NCBI GenBank assembly: GCA_951213105.1
Contig: OX578133.1
Span: 141,849,313-141,913,312, forward strand
DNA from: Amaurobius ferox
Taxonomy: Eukaryota; Arthropoda; Arachnida; Araneae; Amaurobiidae
Length of the DNA stretch: 64,000 nt
Direction: 5' to 3'
Made by a program: the position numbers and the translations under genes. Positions 33,703-47,768 of this stretch are shown one piece after another (position 1 is the stretch's first letter; every line of letters starts with the position of its first letter). The notes under the pieces are model-generated. The model had not been told where the DNA came from and ran no database searches. It worked only from the letters and a program-made list of their open reading frames with translations.

Positions 33703-34044
33703 ATGGCTTCTAAGAAGAAAATAGTAATAATTGGAGGTGGATTCAGCGGCATGGGATCTATAAAGTGCTTAAAAGAAGAAGGTTTTGAACCAATATGCTA
33801 TGAAAAGACTCCGAATCCTGGTGGTACTTGGTACTACAGAGAAGAGACTCCAATGGGAATTCCTTCTATTATGCCAACAACTGTAATTAACCACAGTAAA
33901 GAAATGGGAACTTTGTCTGACTATATTCCAGATAAAAGCTACCCTAATTATATGGGGCATCGTGATCTATTAAGATTATTCAATGACGTTGGTGAGAAAT
34001 ATGACTGTTTCAGACATATAGTTTGCAACCGAGAAGTATTAAAG
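33703..34044 (+). CDS. FMO: FMO copy B exon 1
   Basis: 114 codons from MASKKK to NREVLK, ending at a perfect AAG|GTAAGT donor. FAD motif GGGFSGMGS and PNPGGTW as in copy A. Residues about 71-100 differ from copy A at many positions, while the flanking parts and the first 60 nt of intron are almost unchanged. Confidence 0.9.
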
Positions 34045-37000
34045 GTAAGTAGTTTTCATGTTAATCTGTGTAGGCCTGACGTTATCTGTCATATGATATT
34101 TAACTATATAAATAAGCCTTGGAATAGTCCCACTTAAAATTTAGCCCATGTTTCGAATTTTTAGGACCAGGAGTTGTCGAGATATTAATCAACAAGAAAG
34201 ATTAATCATGCATAAAGCATTGATTATGAAACACTTTCCAATTGAAATGCTATTTTATTTAAACATCTCTAAAATACGATACATCCAGCGGGGATATTTT
34301 TAAAATTATTATAATACAAATAATTGGAAACTTAAAACTTTATCAAAAAAGACAATGCTATAAAATAGCTTGCTTCTCTATCTAAGTAAAATCAATGAAT
34401 ATTCCATTCATATCACTTATATTCCAGACTCCACATGTAAATAATTTTGCGTTTAAAAATTCAGCAATTTTTATACAACTCATATTACAATAGCTTGTTT
34501 TGTTTACATTTTGCACACGTTAAAATTAGGCTTAGTTGTAGAAATAATCAAAGTTTAGTGATCATTTAAAATAAAAAATGTAATTGTGTAATCACAGAAT
34601 TTAGAAACACAGATAATATGCAAAAATTAAGCAGTTTTAGGACGGATGCAACACTAAATATAAATACAAGAAAGATCCTTCATGTATAAAGCATTGATAT
34701 TATATAAAATATTATCCAACTGTAATTTCATTTAAACATCTCTAAAATACTATACATTCAGCGGCGATATTATTTTAATTATCACGGAACTAAATAATTT
34801 ATATTACCTGGAAAATTAAAACCATGGAGGTAAAAGAACGTTCTAACTCCACGCTTAAAACTTCATTCAAACTTTATTCAAATGACGCCATCGAAATATA
34901 AATCGCCTGGCTCTCTATGTAAAAGCAGTGAGTATTTCTTTTATACACTTTTATTTCAGACTCCAGAGTTATATAATTTTGCGTAAAAAAATTCAGCAAT
35001 TTTTATACAACTCATCTTACAATCGCTTGTTTACATTTTACATTCATTAAAGTTAGGCTTCGTTGTAGAAATAATCATAGTTTGATGATCATGTAAATTC
35101 AAAGATATTGTAACTGCGTTGGCGCAGAATATGGATGCACAGAAAAAATGCAAAAATAAAACGGTTTTGGGACAGATACAACACTAAATATAAATTAAAA
35201 AGAACTTTAAAAATCATGATTTGACACAAGATGGATGCCATATTTCATTTTGAATTGGGTCACGTGATCTCCGTATATTATATGGGTGTCATTATTATAA
35301 TTTTTATTTAAAAAACTACCGAACACATTTTGCTGAAATTTTTTTATATATGTTAAGGGATAATTTTAATATTTCCCAAAATTTTCGAAGCAATTTGTGA
35401 ATTTTAACTTCGCTTAAAAAATGTTTGAAAAATTAGGTACCATAGGGTACAATGTATTTCATTGTTTCAACCCGGGTTCAATCTAAAACTAATTGGGTGA
35501 TATTATTCATTTACATTCTCATATGTTCCACAGACCATCTCAAAAACATACTAAAATTGCATTTTGATAAAGTCATTTTTACAGCAGTTATCGTGCGAAC
35601 TGACAGACAGAATGAACAAAGTCATAAACACTTTTCAACTATGCTGTTAAGTGTTAACAAGAAAGATCAATCATGCTTAAAGCATTGATTATGTGAAACA
35701 CTTTCTAACTTCAATGCAATTTTATTTAAGCATGTCTAAAATGCAATACATTCCTCGGTAATATTTTAAAACTCATCACAATACTACATTAGTGTATTAT
35801 ATTTGAAAACTTCAACCTTCATCGAAAAAAATGAACTTCATTCAAATGACGGCATTGAAATATGAATTGCCTGGTTTAAACATCGCTAAAATACGATACA
35901 TTCCTTGGTAATATTTTTATAACTATCATAATACTACGATAATTTATTATATTTGAAAACTTCATCGAAAACAACAGAAATTCATTCAAATGACGTCATA
36001 GAAAAAATAACACGCCTGGATCTTTCTATAAGAACAGCATTTCATTCATAACATTTTCCCATTCATTTCATTCATCACAATACTATAATAATTTATTTTA
36101 TTTAAAAATGAAGACCATGGAGCTACAAGTAATTAAACTCTATGCTTAAAACTTCATCGAAAAAAATCGTCCTTCTCTTTGTAAAATCAATGTATATTTC
36201 ATTCATATCAGCTATGCAGACTCTGTGGGTTAAATAATTTTGTGTTAAAGAAATACAGCAATTCTAATACAACTCATTCTACATATTTTGCTGTTTACAT
36301 TTTACATAAGTGAAAACAAGCTTCGTTGTAGAAATAATCAAATTTGGATGCTCATTTAAACTCAAATATATTGTAATTGCGTTGTTTCAGTATGTAGATG
36401 CCCAGAATTTAAGCAAAAATAAAGCGGTTTTAAGACGGATACAACACTCAATATGAATTAAAAAGAACTTTAAAAATCACGATTTTGAGACAAGATGGAT
36501 GCCATATTTCATTTTGAAGTGGGTCACGTGATCGCTTCATATAAGAGTTGTAATTATTATTTTAATTTTTATTTAAAAAACTACTGAATATATTTTGCTG
36601 AATTTTTTTATATATATTTTATGGAACAATTTGAATATTACCTAAAATTTTCGAAGCAATTTGTGAATTTTAAATCCGCTTAAAAATTGTTTGAAAAATT
36701 AGGTCCCATAGGGTCTAATGTATTTCATTTTTTCAACTCTGGTTCAATCCAAAAATTAATTGGGTGATATTATTCATTTATATTCCCATAGGTCCCACAG
36801 ACCGTCTAAACAACATACTAAAATTTCATTTTGATTAAGCCATTTTTACGGCAGTTATCGTGCTAACGAAGAGACAGACAGACAGACAGACAGAATGAGC
36901 AAAGTCATAAACACTTTTCAACTTTGTTGTAAAGTATTAAAAATGGTACGGGATATCTTCTATTGCCATTTAAGAGTTTTCATTTTGGCATATGTTGATC

Positions 37001-38821
37001 CAATTTCATTACGCTTTCATTTTGGCATATATTGATCCAATTTCATATTTTTTATGTAAATTTGTTTATCAACGAGGCCAGGATGTTTTATCCGTCAGAT
37101 ATGCCTATGAAGATAATTTTGTATAGCGAAAACAGATATTCCCATACTTGTTTTTAGGAGAATTAAATTACATATTTTAATAGAATGTTTTGAATAATTA
37201 CATTTAAAATAATACAGGAATTTGCAATTTCTTAAGCCATATGTTTTATTTTTGCAAATATTTTTCAAACTCATATTATTGTTTTTAGCCAATTGCTGTA
37301 ACAGAATAAAAAATCTGATGTGGGCAGCACATGACTTTCCCTGCAGACTCAAATTCATTTTTTCTTTATTTCCTTAAGAACTCATTAAATTGAGTTTAAT
37401 TGTACAAAATGACATTAAATTTGCATTTTTAATTCAATGTCTGCTTTTATTTGGTAATTGGACATTTTTCCAGAAGTGGCATAACTAAATGCGAAAAATT
37501 TCAAATATCTCGAGAACGGTTAGTCCTAGAATAATAGAGTTATTCTTATTCTTTTCCTCATCAAAAATTACGTATAAAACAAGCATTTAATTGATATATT
37601 TGAACATACGTAGCTTTTTTTTAGATTTTGGCGATTTTTGGGGGCCATTTCGTAAAAAAAGGCAGGTTGTTCTTTTCCGAATAATACCAATACCTAATCA
37701 GCACCAGAGTATTGTAGAGGGAACTTATCTACCAAATTTTGTGAAATTTGGACAATTAGTATTTTAGCTAGAGTGGATACATGAAAATGTTACTGGTCAT
37801 TTCGCAAAAAAGGCGGGTTATGTTTTTACGAATGGTACCAAAATCTAATCAGCACCAGGGCCATACCCAAGTGACTTACCTACCAAATTTTATGAAATTC
37901 GGTCCATAAGTTTACGAATTAGAGTGGATACATACATTGCACAGACAGACAGACAGACAGACAGACACACACACACACACACAGACGTTATGCTAAAAAT
38001 AGTTTATTCGTGAGGTCTCGAAACGTGTAGATCCGTCGAAAACTCGAGTTGCGATTTTCAACATGATTCCAATAATTTCCCTGTACATTACCATGTATTG
38101 CAGGGAAAATAAAAAACTACGTATGCTCAAATATATCAATTAAATGCTTATTTTATCCGCAATTTTTAACGATGAAAAGAATAAGACCAACCCCATTATA
38201 CCAGGACTAGTCGTTCTCGAGATATTTTAGTTTTTTCTCATTTTCGCTATGCCACCTTTGAAAATAAGTCCAGTTACCAAATCAAACCGAAAATTAAATT
38301 AAAAGTGCAAATTCTGTGTAATTTTTAATAATTATGGGTGTTACTTTGTGCAATTAAACTCAATATAATGAATTATTGAAGAAATAAAGAGAACGTGAAT
38401 ATGAGTATGCAGGGAAAGTCATGTGCTGTCCACATCAAGGTTTTTGACTTATAAGGTAAGTAAAGACTGACTGCCTCGTGCAAATGGCCCAAGTTGTTTT
38501 TCTGTCTAAGCCATGCGACAATAGACAGAAGCGGAAAATTTGCTTCTGTTCAAAGTTGTAATAAATTAGTTAAGCCTCAATCACGGAAATTCCAAGAAGC
38601 TGCGTCGGCTTTAATATAAAGTGTAAGTTTCGGGCATTTAACCAAACAGAGATCTACTTGTATTATTATAAAGCTTATTGTTTTATTTTTCTTTGTACAG
38701 AATTGATGTTCTCTGTCATTAAGATAATTCACATGTATATTTTTCACCATTCTACTCTTTATTGCTGTGTAGTGCAATTGGCATATTATTTTTCTCATAT
38801 CTATATAAATAAAAATGAAAA

Positions 38822-38883
<62 letters not shown>

Positions 38884-41800
38884 ACACCATCACGGGAGAA
38901 CGGCTGAACCGAATTTGATGAAATTTTGTGGGTAGCCCAGAAATAGCCCCACTTAAAATTATATCCGTGTTTTGAGTTTCTACGACCAGTGGTTCTCGAG
39001 ATATTAGTAAAAAACGAAATTTTCGTTTGTCCCATCATCACGAAAAAACGGCTGAACCGAATTTAATGAAATTTGGTGAATAGCCTTGAAATATCCCCCC
39101 ATAAATTTTGTCCAAGTTTCGAGTTTCTAAGACCTGGGGTTGTCGAGATATTAATGAAAAACGGAACTTTTTCCTAGGAGTTCTACTCCCTAACTCCGTG
39201 GTTTATCCAAACGAAAAGCTTGAAAATCGTTTGAAAGTGAATTAAAATTTAATCTCTGAGTTTGATGGGAGATTTTTTGCGTTAATTAGTCACTTTCTGA
39301 AAACATTAATTGTTTAAAACATGATTTAAAGGGGAAATCTATCTCCATGGTTCATGGTTTATTTAAAACAAGCTTTTACGAAACAATGAGAAGTATAGAG
39401 AAATCAAAATCGTTATTTAATTTCGCAGTTTATGTTATAAGACATGACATATTTAACATGTTATAAGATTCTATCTTATATCATGTTACACAGAAACGCA
39501 ATTAAATTAAATCTGTCTGTTAATTTTAGTAATTATTTTTTCGATTTGAATAATAAATAAATGGATATAAAAATATATTTTAAAAAAGAACGATTTGATT
39601 TTTCTTATAGCATTTTTGACTGGATAATATCAATTACGGTCTTCAGGTTTAAAAATTATTATTATTTATATATTCGGGGATTATTGATTCAAGGATTATT
39701 GATATTTTCAAGTTATTATGCAATTATTTTATTATAACAAAAATTGTTTAAACTCATATATTGTATGTTGTACGAATCTTCTACAAATACACGTGTATAT
39801 CTTTTAATCTACGAGAATATAAGTAGTACAGGTATATTGACATATGTTTTGATATATATTGGCATATATTGGAATCAATTACGACCTTCTGGTATGAAGA
39901 GTACGGATATTATTGATGTTTTCAATTTATTACGTCATCTCTTTTATTTTGGCAAATATTTTTGAGACGCATATTGTAATACGGGTAATCTTCTACTAAC
40001 ACATTGGCATATTTTCTGATCTGCGACAATATAATTAGTACGGGGTTGCATATATTCATTCAATTCCTATTTTTTCTTCTGTAAATTTGCTTACAAAAGG
40101 GGGCAGGATGTTTTATTCTTCAGATCTGATTGTGAAGATAATTTTGCATAGTGAGAACATATATTCTTAAACTTCTCTTTAGGAGCAATAAATTTAATAT
40201 TTTAACAGAATTTGCACATGATTGCGAACTTTAAGTTTCTTTAAATTATACACTCCGTACGAATAACGGGTGTGCTGTTAGTGGTTATTAAATTTTAACA
40301 TTTTAGGAGGATATATCATGTTGCTCGGCATCGCAATTAAATTAAATGTGTTTGTTAATGTTTTTATTATTTTTTTTCGATTTAAATAATAAATAAATGG
40401 ATAAATGGATATAAAAGTATATCTTATGAATGGACGGTTTGATTTTTCTTTTAATTATATTAATTGCTGACTGCGTACATCAATTTCATTTATTTTGGCA
40501 AAGAGTTTTCAAGCTTATATCGCATTTAGCTACTAAACTCATATATTGTGTTTAGCCAATAAATTCATATAGCCGATTGTTGAAACAGAAAAAGAGTAGA
40601 GCGGGTATATCTTCTAATACAATTGTAGTGTTTTCATTTAGTATATTGAAACGGGATAAGAATGTTTCATTCAGATCTGCAAATTCAAAGCTACGAATTT
40701 GGAGGGATATCGCTAATTTGACAACTTTTCTTAAACTTTGCCAAATTGACTTAAATGTCGCCAAATTGATATAAACGACACACAAACAGCTGCCATAAAC
40801 CTTCGGGTTGGTCGTGTGGCTTGGGTCTTCTACATATCAATGAAATTTTTTTTTGTTTTGTTAGAAGAGAGTACTGAAATGATGTTTGGTTAGCATTTAT
40901 CTGTCAGACCAACCATCCTACTTAGTAATACATTTAGCGAATTTTTAAAATGTCACCAAATTGATAAAAATGTTTTCAAATCTATAAAAATATCTTAAAA
41001 TTGATAAAATTGCGCTACATAAATGATATTAATAGTTTTTTGTTAGGGGATAGTATTGTGATGATATTTCGTCAATTTGTCGCAAAGTGGAACTGTCAGT
41101 TCTATAGTCCCACTTGGAGATAAATTTGGCGATTTTTTAAAATGTCGCTAATTTGACGAAACTGTCGCCAAATGTTCAATAGAAATATAACTATTTAGAC
41201 GATATTTTTTCTACCAATTTATTTGAAGCAAATGATATCATGTCGCTTAGCAACGGATTTAAATCCAATGTGTTTATGCGGCAGACGATTTTTATTAAAT
41301 CCTTTCCGATTTGAATAATGAAGATATGTATATAAAATAAATTTCATTGCCATTTCATTTTGGACTGGATAATATCAATTATACTCTTCAGGTTTAAACA
41401 TTATTATTATTGATATTTTCCGGAATTATTGATTCAGGGATTATTGATATTTTTAAGTTATTACGCCATTGTTTTATTGCGGCAAAAATTGCTGACACAC
41501 GCATATTGTACGTTGTACGAGTAATCTTCTAGGAATGCACGGGTATATCTTCTAACCTACGAGAATATAAGTAGTACAGGTATATTGGCATATATATTGG
41601 AATCAAGTACAGTCTTCTGGTATGAAGATTAAGGGGATTAATTATATATTCAATTTATTACGTCGTCTGTTGTATTTTACCAAAAAACATTTGTGACTCA
41701 TATTGCAAAACGGGTAATCGTCTACTAATAATCGGACATTATAAGTAGTACGTGTATATCTTCCCATATAATTTTAGCACTTTAATTTTGACATATATTG

Positions 41801-42238
41801 GAATAAATGACTGTCTTCAGATTTAAAGATTACGGGTTTATTGGTATTTTCAATTTATACATGTAATCTACTAATACAGGTTATATTTTCTAATATTCGC
41901 GTATATAATTAGTACGGGTCCCATACAATTTTAACGCTTTTATTTTGCATATATTGATTCAATTCCATATTTTTTTTTATATTTGCTTACATAAGGGGTC
42001 CAAGATGTTTTATTCTTCAGATATGTCCATGAAGATAATTTTATATAGCGAGAACAGAGATTCTTAAACTTCTTTTTAGGAGCATTATATTAAATATTTT
42101 AACAGAATATTTTGATTAAACATGTCATTTAGTATACTATAAGAATTTGGGCATGATTATGAATTTCAAGTTTCTTTATATTATATACTCCGTACGAAGA
42201 ACGGGTATGCTGCTAGTCTATATAAATAAAAATGAAAA

Positions 42239-42292
<54 letters not shown>

Positions 42293-45200
42293 ACACCATC
42301 ACGGGAGAACGGCTGAACCGAATTTGATGAAATTTTGTGGGTAGCCCAGAAATAGCCCCACTTAAAATTATATCCGTGTTTTGAGTTTCTACGACCAGTG
42401 GTTCTCGAGATATTAGTAAAAAACGAAATTTTCGTTTGTCCCATCATCACGGAAAAACGGCTGAACCGAATTTAATGAAATTTGGTGAATAGCCTTGAAA
42501 TATCCCCCCATAAATTTTGTCCAAGTTTCGAGTTTCTAAGACCTGGGGTTGTCGAGATATTAATGAAAAACGGAACTTTTTCCTAGGAGTTCTACTCCCT
42601 AACTCCGTGGTTTATCCAAACGAAAAGCTTGAAAATCGTTTGAAAGTGAATTAAAATTTAATCTCTGAGTTTGATGGGAGATTTTTTGCGTTAATTAGTC
42701 ACTTTCTGAAAACATGAATTGTTTGAAACATGATTTAAAGGGGAAATCTATCTCCATGGTTCATGGTTTATTTAAAACAAGCTTTTACGGAACAATGAGA
42801 AGTATAGAGAAATCAAAATCGTTATTTAATTTCGCAGTTTATGTTATAAGACATGACATATTTAACATGTTATAAGATTCTATCTTATATCATGTTACTC
42901 AGAAACGCAATTAAATTAAATCTGTCTGTTAATTTTAATAATTATTTTTTCGATTTGAATAATAAATAAATGGATATAAAAATATATTTTAGAAAAGAAC
43001 GATTTGATTTTTCTTATAGCATTTTTGACTGGATAATATCAATTACGGTCTTCAGGTTTAAAAATTATTGTTATTTATATATTCGGGGATTATTGATTCA
43101 AGGATTATTGATATTTTCAAGTTATTATGCAATTATTTTATTATGACAAAAATTGTTTAAACTCATATATTGTATGTTGTACGAATCTTCTACAAATACA
43201 CGTGTATATCTTTTAATCTACGAGAATATAAGTAGTACAGGTATATTGACATATGTTTTGATATATATTGGCATATATTGGAATCAATTACGACCTTCTG
43301 GTATAAAGAGTACGGATATTATTGATGTTTTCAATTTATTACGTCATCTCTTTTATTTTGGCAAATATTTTTGAGACGCATATTGTAATACGGGTAATCT
43401 TCTACTAACACATTGGCATATTTTCTGATCTGCGACAATATAATTAGTACGGGGTTGCATATATTCATTCAATTCCTATTTTTTCTTCTGTAAATTTGCT
43501 TACAAAAGGGGGCAGGATGTTTTATTCTTCAGATCTGATCGTGAAGATAATTTTGCATAGTGAGAACATATATTCTTAAACTTCTCTTTAGGAGCAATAA
43601 ATTTAATATTTTAACAGAATTTGCACATGATTGCGAACTTTAAGTTTCTTTAAATTATACACTCCGTACGAATAACGGGTGTGCTGTTAGTGGTTAATAA
43701 ATTTTAACATTTTAGGAGGATATATCATGTTGCTCGGCATCGCAATTAAATTAAATGTGTTTGTTAATGTTTTTATTATTTTTTTTCGATTTAAATAATA
43801 AATAAATGGATAAATGGATGTAAAAGTATATCTTATGAATGGACGGTTTGATTTTTCTTTTAATTATATTAATTGCTGACTGCGTACATCAATTTCATTT
43901 ATTTTGGCAAAGAGTTTTCAAGCTTATATCGTATTTAGCTACTAAACTCATATATTGTGTTTAGCCAATAAATTCATATAGCCGATTGTTGAAACAGAAA
44001 AAGAGTAGAGCGGGTATATCTTCTAATACAATTGTAGTGTTTTCATTTAGTATATTGAAACGGGATAAGAATGTTTCATTCAGATCTGCAAATTCAAAGC
44101 TACGAATTTGGAGGGATATCGCTAATTTGACAACTTTTCTTAAACTTTGCCAAATTGACGGAAATGTCGCCAAATTGATATAAACGACACACAAACAGCT
44201 GCCATAAACCTTCGGGTTGGTCGTGTGGCTTGGGTCTTTTACATATCAATGAAATTTTTTTTTGTTTTGTTAGAAGAGAGTACTGAAATGATGTTTGGTT
44301 AGCATTTATCTGTCAGACCAACCATCCTACTTAGTAATACATTTAGCGAATTTTTAAAATGTCACCAAATTGATAAAAATGTTTTCAAATCTATAAAAAT
44401 ATCTTGAAATTGATAAAATTGCGCTACATAAATGATATTAATTGTTTTTTGTTAGGGGATAGTATTGTGATGATATTTCGTTAATTTGTCGCAAAGTGGA
44501 ACTGTCAGTTCTACAGTCCCACTTGGCGATAAATTTGGCGATTTTTTATAATGTCGCTAATTTGACGAAACTGTCGCCAAATGTTTCATAGAAATATAAC
44601 TATTTAGACGCTATTTTTTCTACCAATTTATTTGAAGCAAATGATATCATGTCGCTTAGCAACGGATTTAAATCCAATGTGTTTATGCGGCAGACGATTT
44701 TTATTAAATCCTTTCCGATTTGAATAATGAAGATATGTATATAAAATAAATTTCATTGCCATTTCATTTTGGACTGGATAATATCAATTATACTCTTCAG
44801 GTTTAAACATTATTATTATTGATATTTTCCGGAATTATTGATTCAGGGATTATTGATATTTTTAAGTTATTACGCCATTGTTTTATTGCGGCAAAAATTG
44901 CTGACACACGCATATTGTACGTTGTACGAGTAATCTTCTAGGAATGCACGGGTATATCTTCTAACCTACGAGAATATAAGTAGTACAGGTATATTGGCAT
45001 ATATTTTGACATATATTGGAATCAAGTACAGTCTTCTGGTATGAAGATTAAGGGGATTAATTATATATTCAATTTATTACGTCGTCTGTTGTATTTTACC
45101 AAAAAACATTTGTGACTCATATTGCAAAACGGGTAATCTTCTACTAATAATCGGACATTATAAGTAGTACGTGTATATCTTCCCATATAATTTTAGCACT

Positions 45201-45658
45201 TTAATTTTGACATATATTGGAATAAATGACTGTCTTCAGATTTAAAGATTACGGGTTTATTGGTATTTTCAATTTATACATGTAATCTACTAATACAGGT
45301 TATATTTTCTAATATTCGCGTATATAATTAGTACGGGTCCCATACAATTTTAACGCTTTTATTTTGCATATATTGATTCAATTCCATATTTTTTTTTATA
45401 TTTGCTTACATAAGGGGTCCAAGATGTTTTATTCTTCAGATATGTCCATGAAGATAATTTTATATAGCAAGAACAGAGATTCTTAAACTTCTTTTTAGGA
45501 GCATTATATTAAATATTTTAACAGAATATTTTGATTAAACATGTCATTTAGTATACTATAAGAATTTGGGCATGATTATGAATTTCAAGTTTCTTTATAT
45601 TATATACTCCGTACGAAGAACGGGTATGCTGCTAGTCTATATAAATAAAATTGAAAAT

Positions 45659-45691
<33 letters not shown>

Positions 45692-47681
45692 CCATCATCA
45701 CGGGAGAACGGCTGAACCGAATTTGATGAAATTTTGTGGATAGCCTAGAAATAGCCCCACTTAAAATTTAGTCCATGTTTGGAGTTTCCACAACCAGTGG
45801 TTCTCGAGATATTAGTGAAAAACGAATATTTCGTTTGTCTCATCATCACGAGAGAACGGCTGAATCGAATTTGATGAAATTTTGTGAGTAGCCTTAAAAT
45901 AGCCCCCCATAAATTTTGCCCAAGTTCCGAGTTTCTAATACCAGGGGTTGTCGAGATATTAATGATAAACGGAACTTTATCCTAGGAGATCTACTCTCTA
46001 ACTCCGTGGTTTATCCAAACGGAAAGGATGAAAATCGTTTGTTTAAAACGTCAACGTGAATTAAAACTTCATTTCTGAGCTTAGTGCAGGATTTTTGCAT
46101 TAATTAGTCACTATCTCTGGAAGCATGAATTATTTGAAACATGAATTTAAATGGAAAATCTAACTCCATGGCCAAGCATTTACTAAACAATGGAAAGTAT
46201 AAAGAAATCAAAATGGTTATTATTTTTGCATTTTATGGGGAAGAGATCAAAATGGTTATTTAATTTCGCAGTTTATGAGGAAGATTCTTTATTATATTAT
46301 GTTGCTCAGCAACGCAATTAAATTAAATGTGTTTCTTAATATTTGTTATTATTTTTTCTATTTGAATAATAAATAAATAGATGTATAATTATATTTTGTA
46401 AATGAAAGGTTTGATTTTTCTTTTAATTATATTAATTACGGACTGCGTACATCACTTTCATTTGACAAAGAGTTTTTAAGCTTTCATATTGTGTTTAGCT
46501 AATAAACTCATATTGTGTTTACCAATAAACTCATTTATCCGATTGTTGAAACAGAAAAAGAGTAGAAAGGGTATATCTTCTAATACAATTTTAGTGTTTG
46601 CATTTAGTATATACAAACGGGATCAGGATGTTTTATTCTTCAGATCTGCAATTTCAGAGCTACGAATTTGGCGGAATATCGCTAACTTGGCAACTTTTCT
46701 TAAACTTTGCCAAATTGACGGAAATATCGCCAAATTGCTAAAAACGACGCAAATCAATGAAATTAAATTCGTTTTTTTAGAAGACAGTACTGAAATGATG
46801 TTTTGGTAGCATTTGTGGGTCAGTCTATCCATCCTACTTAGTAACACATTTATCGAATTTTTAAAATATCACCAAGTTGATAAAAATGTTTGTGAATCTA
46901 TAAAAATGTCATGAAATTGATAAAATTGCGCTTAATAAATGAAATTAATTGTGTTTTGTTAGGGGATAATATTATGATGATGTTTCGTCAATTTGTCGCA
47001 AAATGGGACTATCAGTTTTACAGTCCGCCTTGGCGATAAATTTGGCGATTTTTTAAGTTATCGCTAAATTGAAGAAAATATCGCCAAACCTTTCATGGAG
47101 ATAGCATTATTCATTATATATGATTTCCATCAATTTATTTGAAGCAACTGATATCATGTCGTTTAGCAATGGATGTAAATCCAATGTGTTATGTGGCATA
47201 CGATTTTAATTAAATCTTTTCCGATTTGAATAATAAAGATATGTATATAAAATAAATTTCTTTGGCATTGCATTTTTGACTGGAAAATATCGATTACGGT
47301 CTTCAGGTTACACATTATTGATATTTTCGGGGATTATTGATATTTTCAAATTATTATACCATTGTTTTATTATGACAAAAATTGTTGAAACTCACATATT
47401 GTACGTTGTGCGAATAATCTTCTATAAATGCACGTGTTATCTTCTAATCTACGAGAATATAAGTAGTACAGGTATATAGGCATGTATTTTGATATATATT
47501 GGCATATATTGGAATCAATTACGACCTTCTGATATAAAGATTACGGGGATAATTGAAATTTTCAATTTATAATGTCATCTGTTTTATTTCGGCAAAGATT
47601 TTTAGACTCATATTGTAATAAGGGTAATCTTCTACTAACATACAGGCATATTTTCTAATCTGCGACAATATAAGTAGTATG

Positions 47682-47768
<87 letters not shown>

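Noticed and set aside
42181..42217. Separate insertion of each Helitron at its own A|T site
   Set aside because: The internal junctions have no extra A or T between CTAG and TC, so they are direct concatemer joints.
38577..44194. Open frames conserved between 38.6-40.8 kb and 42.2-44.2 kb (for example 73- and 77-codon frames)
   Set aside because: They are conserved only because Helitron monomers 1 and 2 are near-identical; monomer 3 breaks them and no Rep/helicase motif is present.
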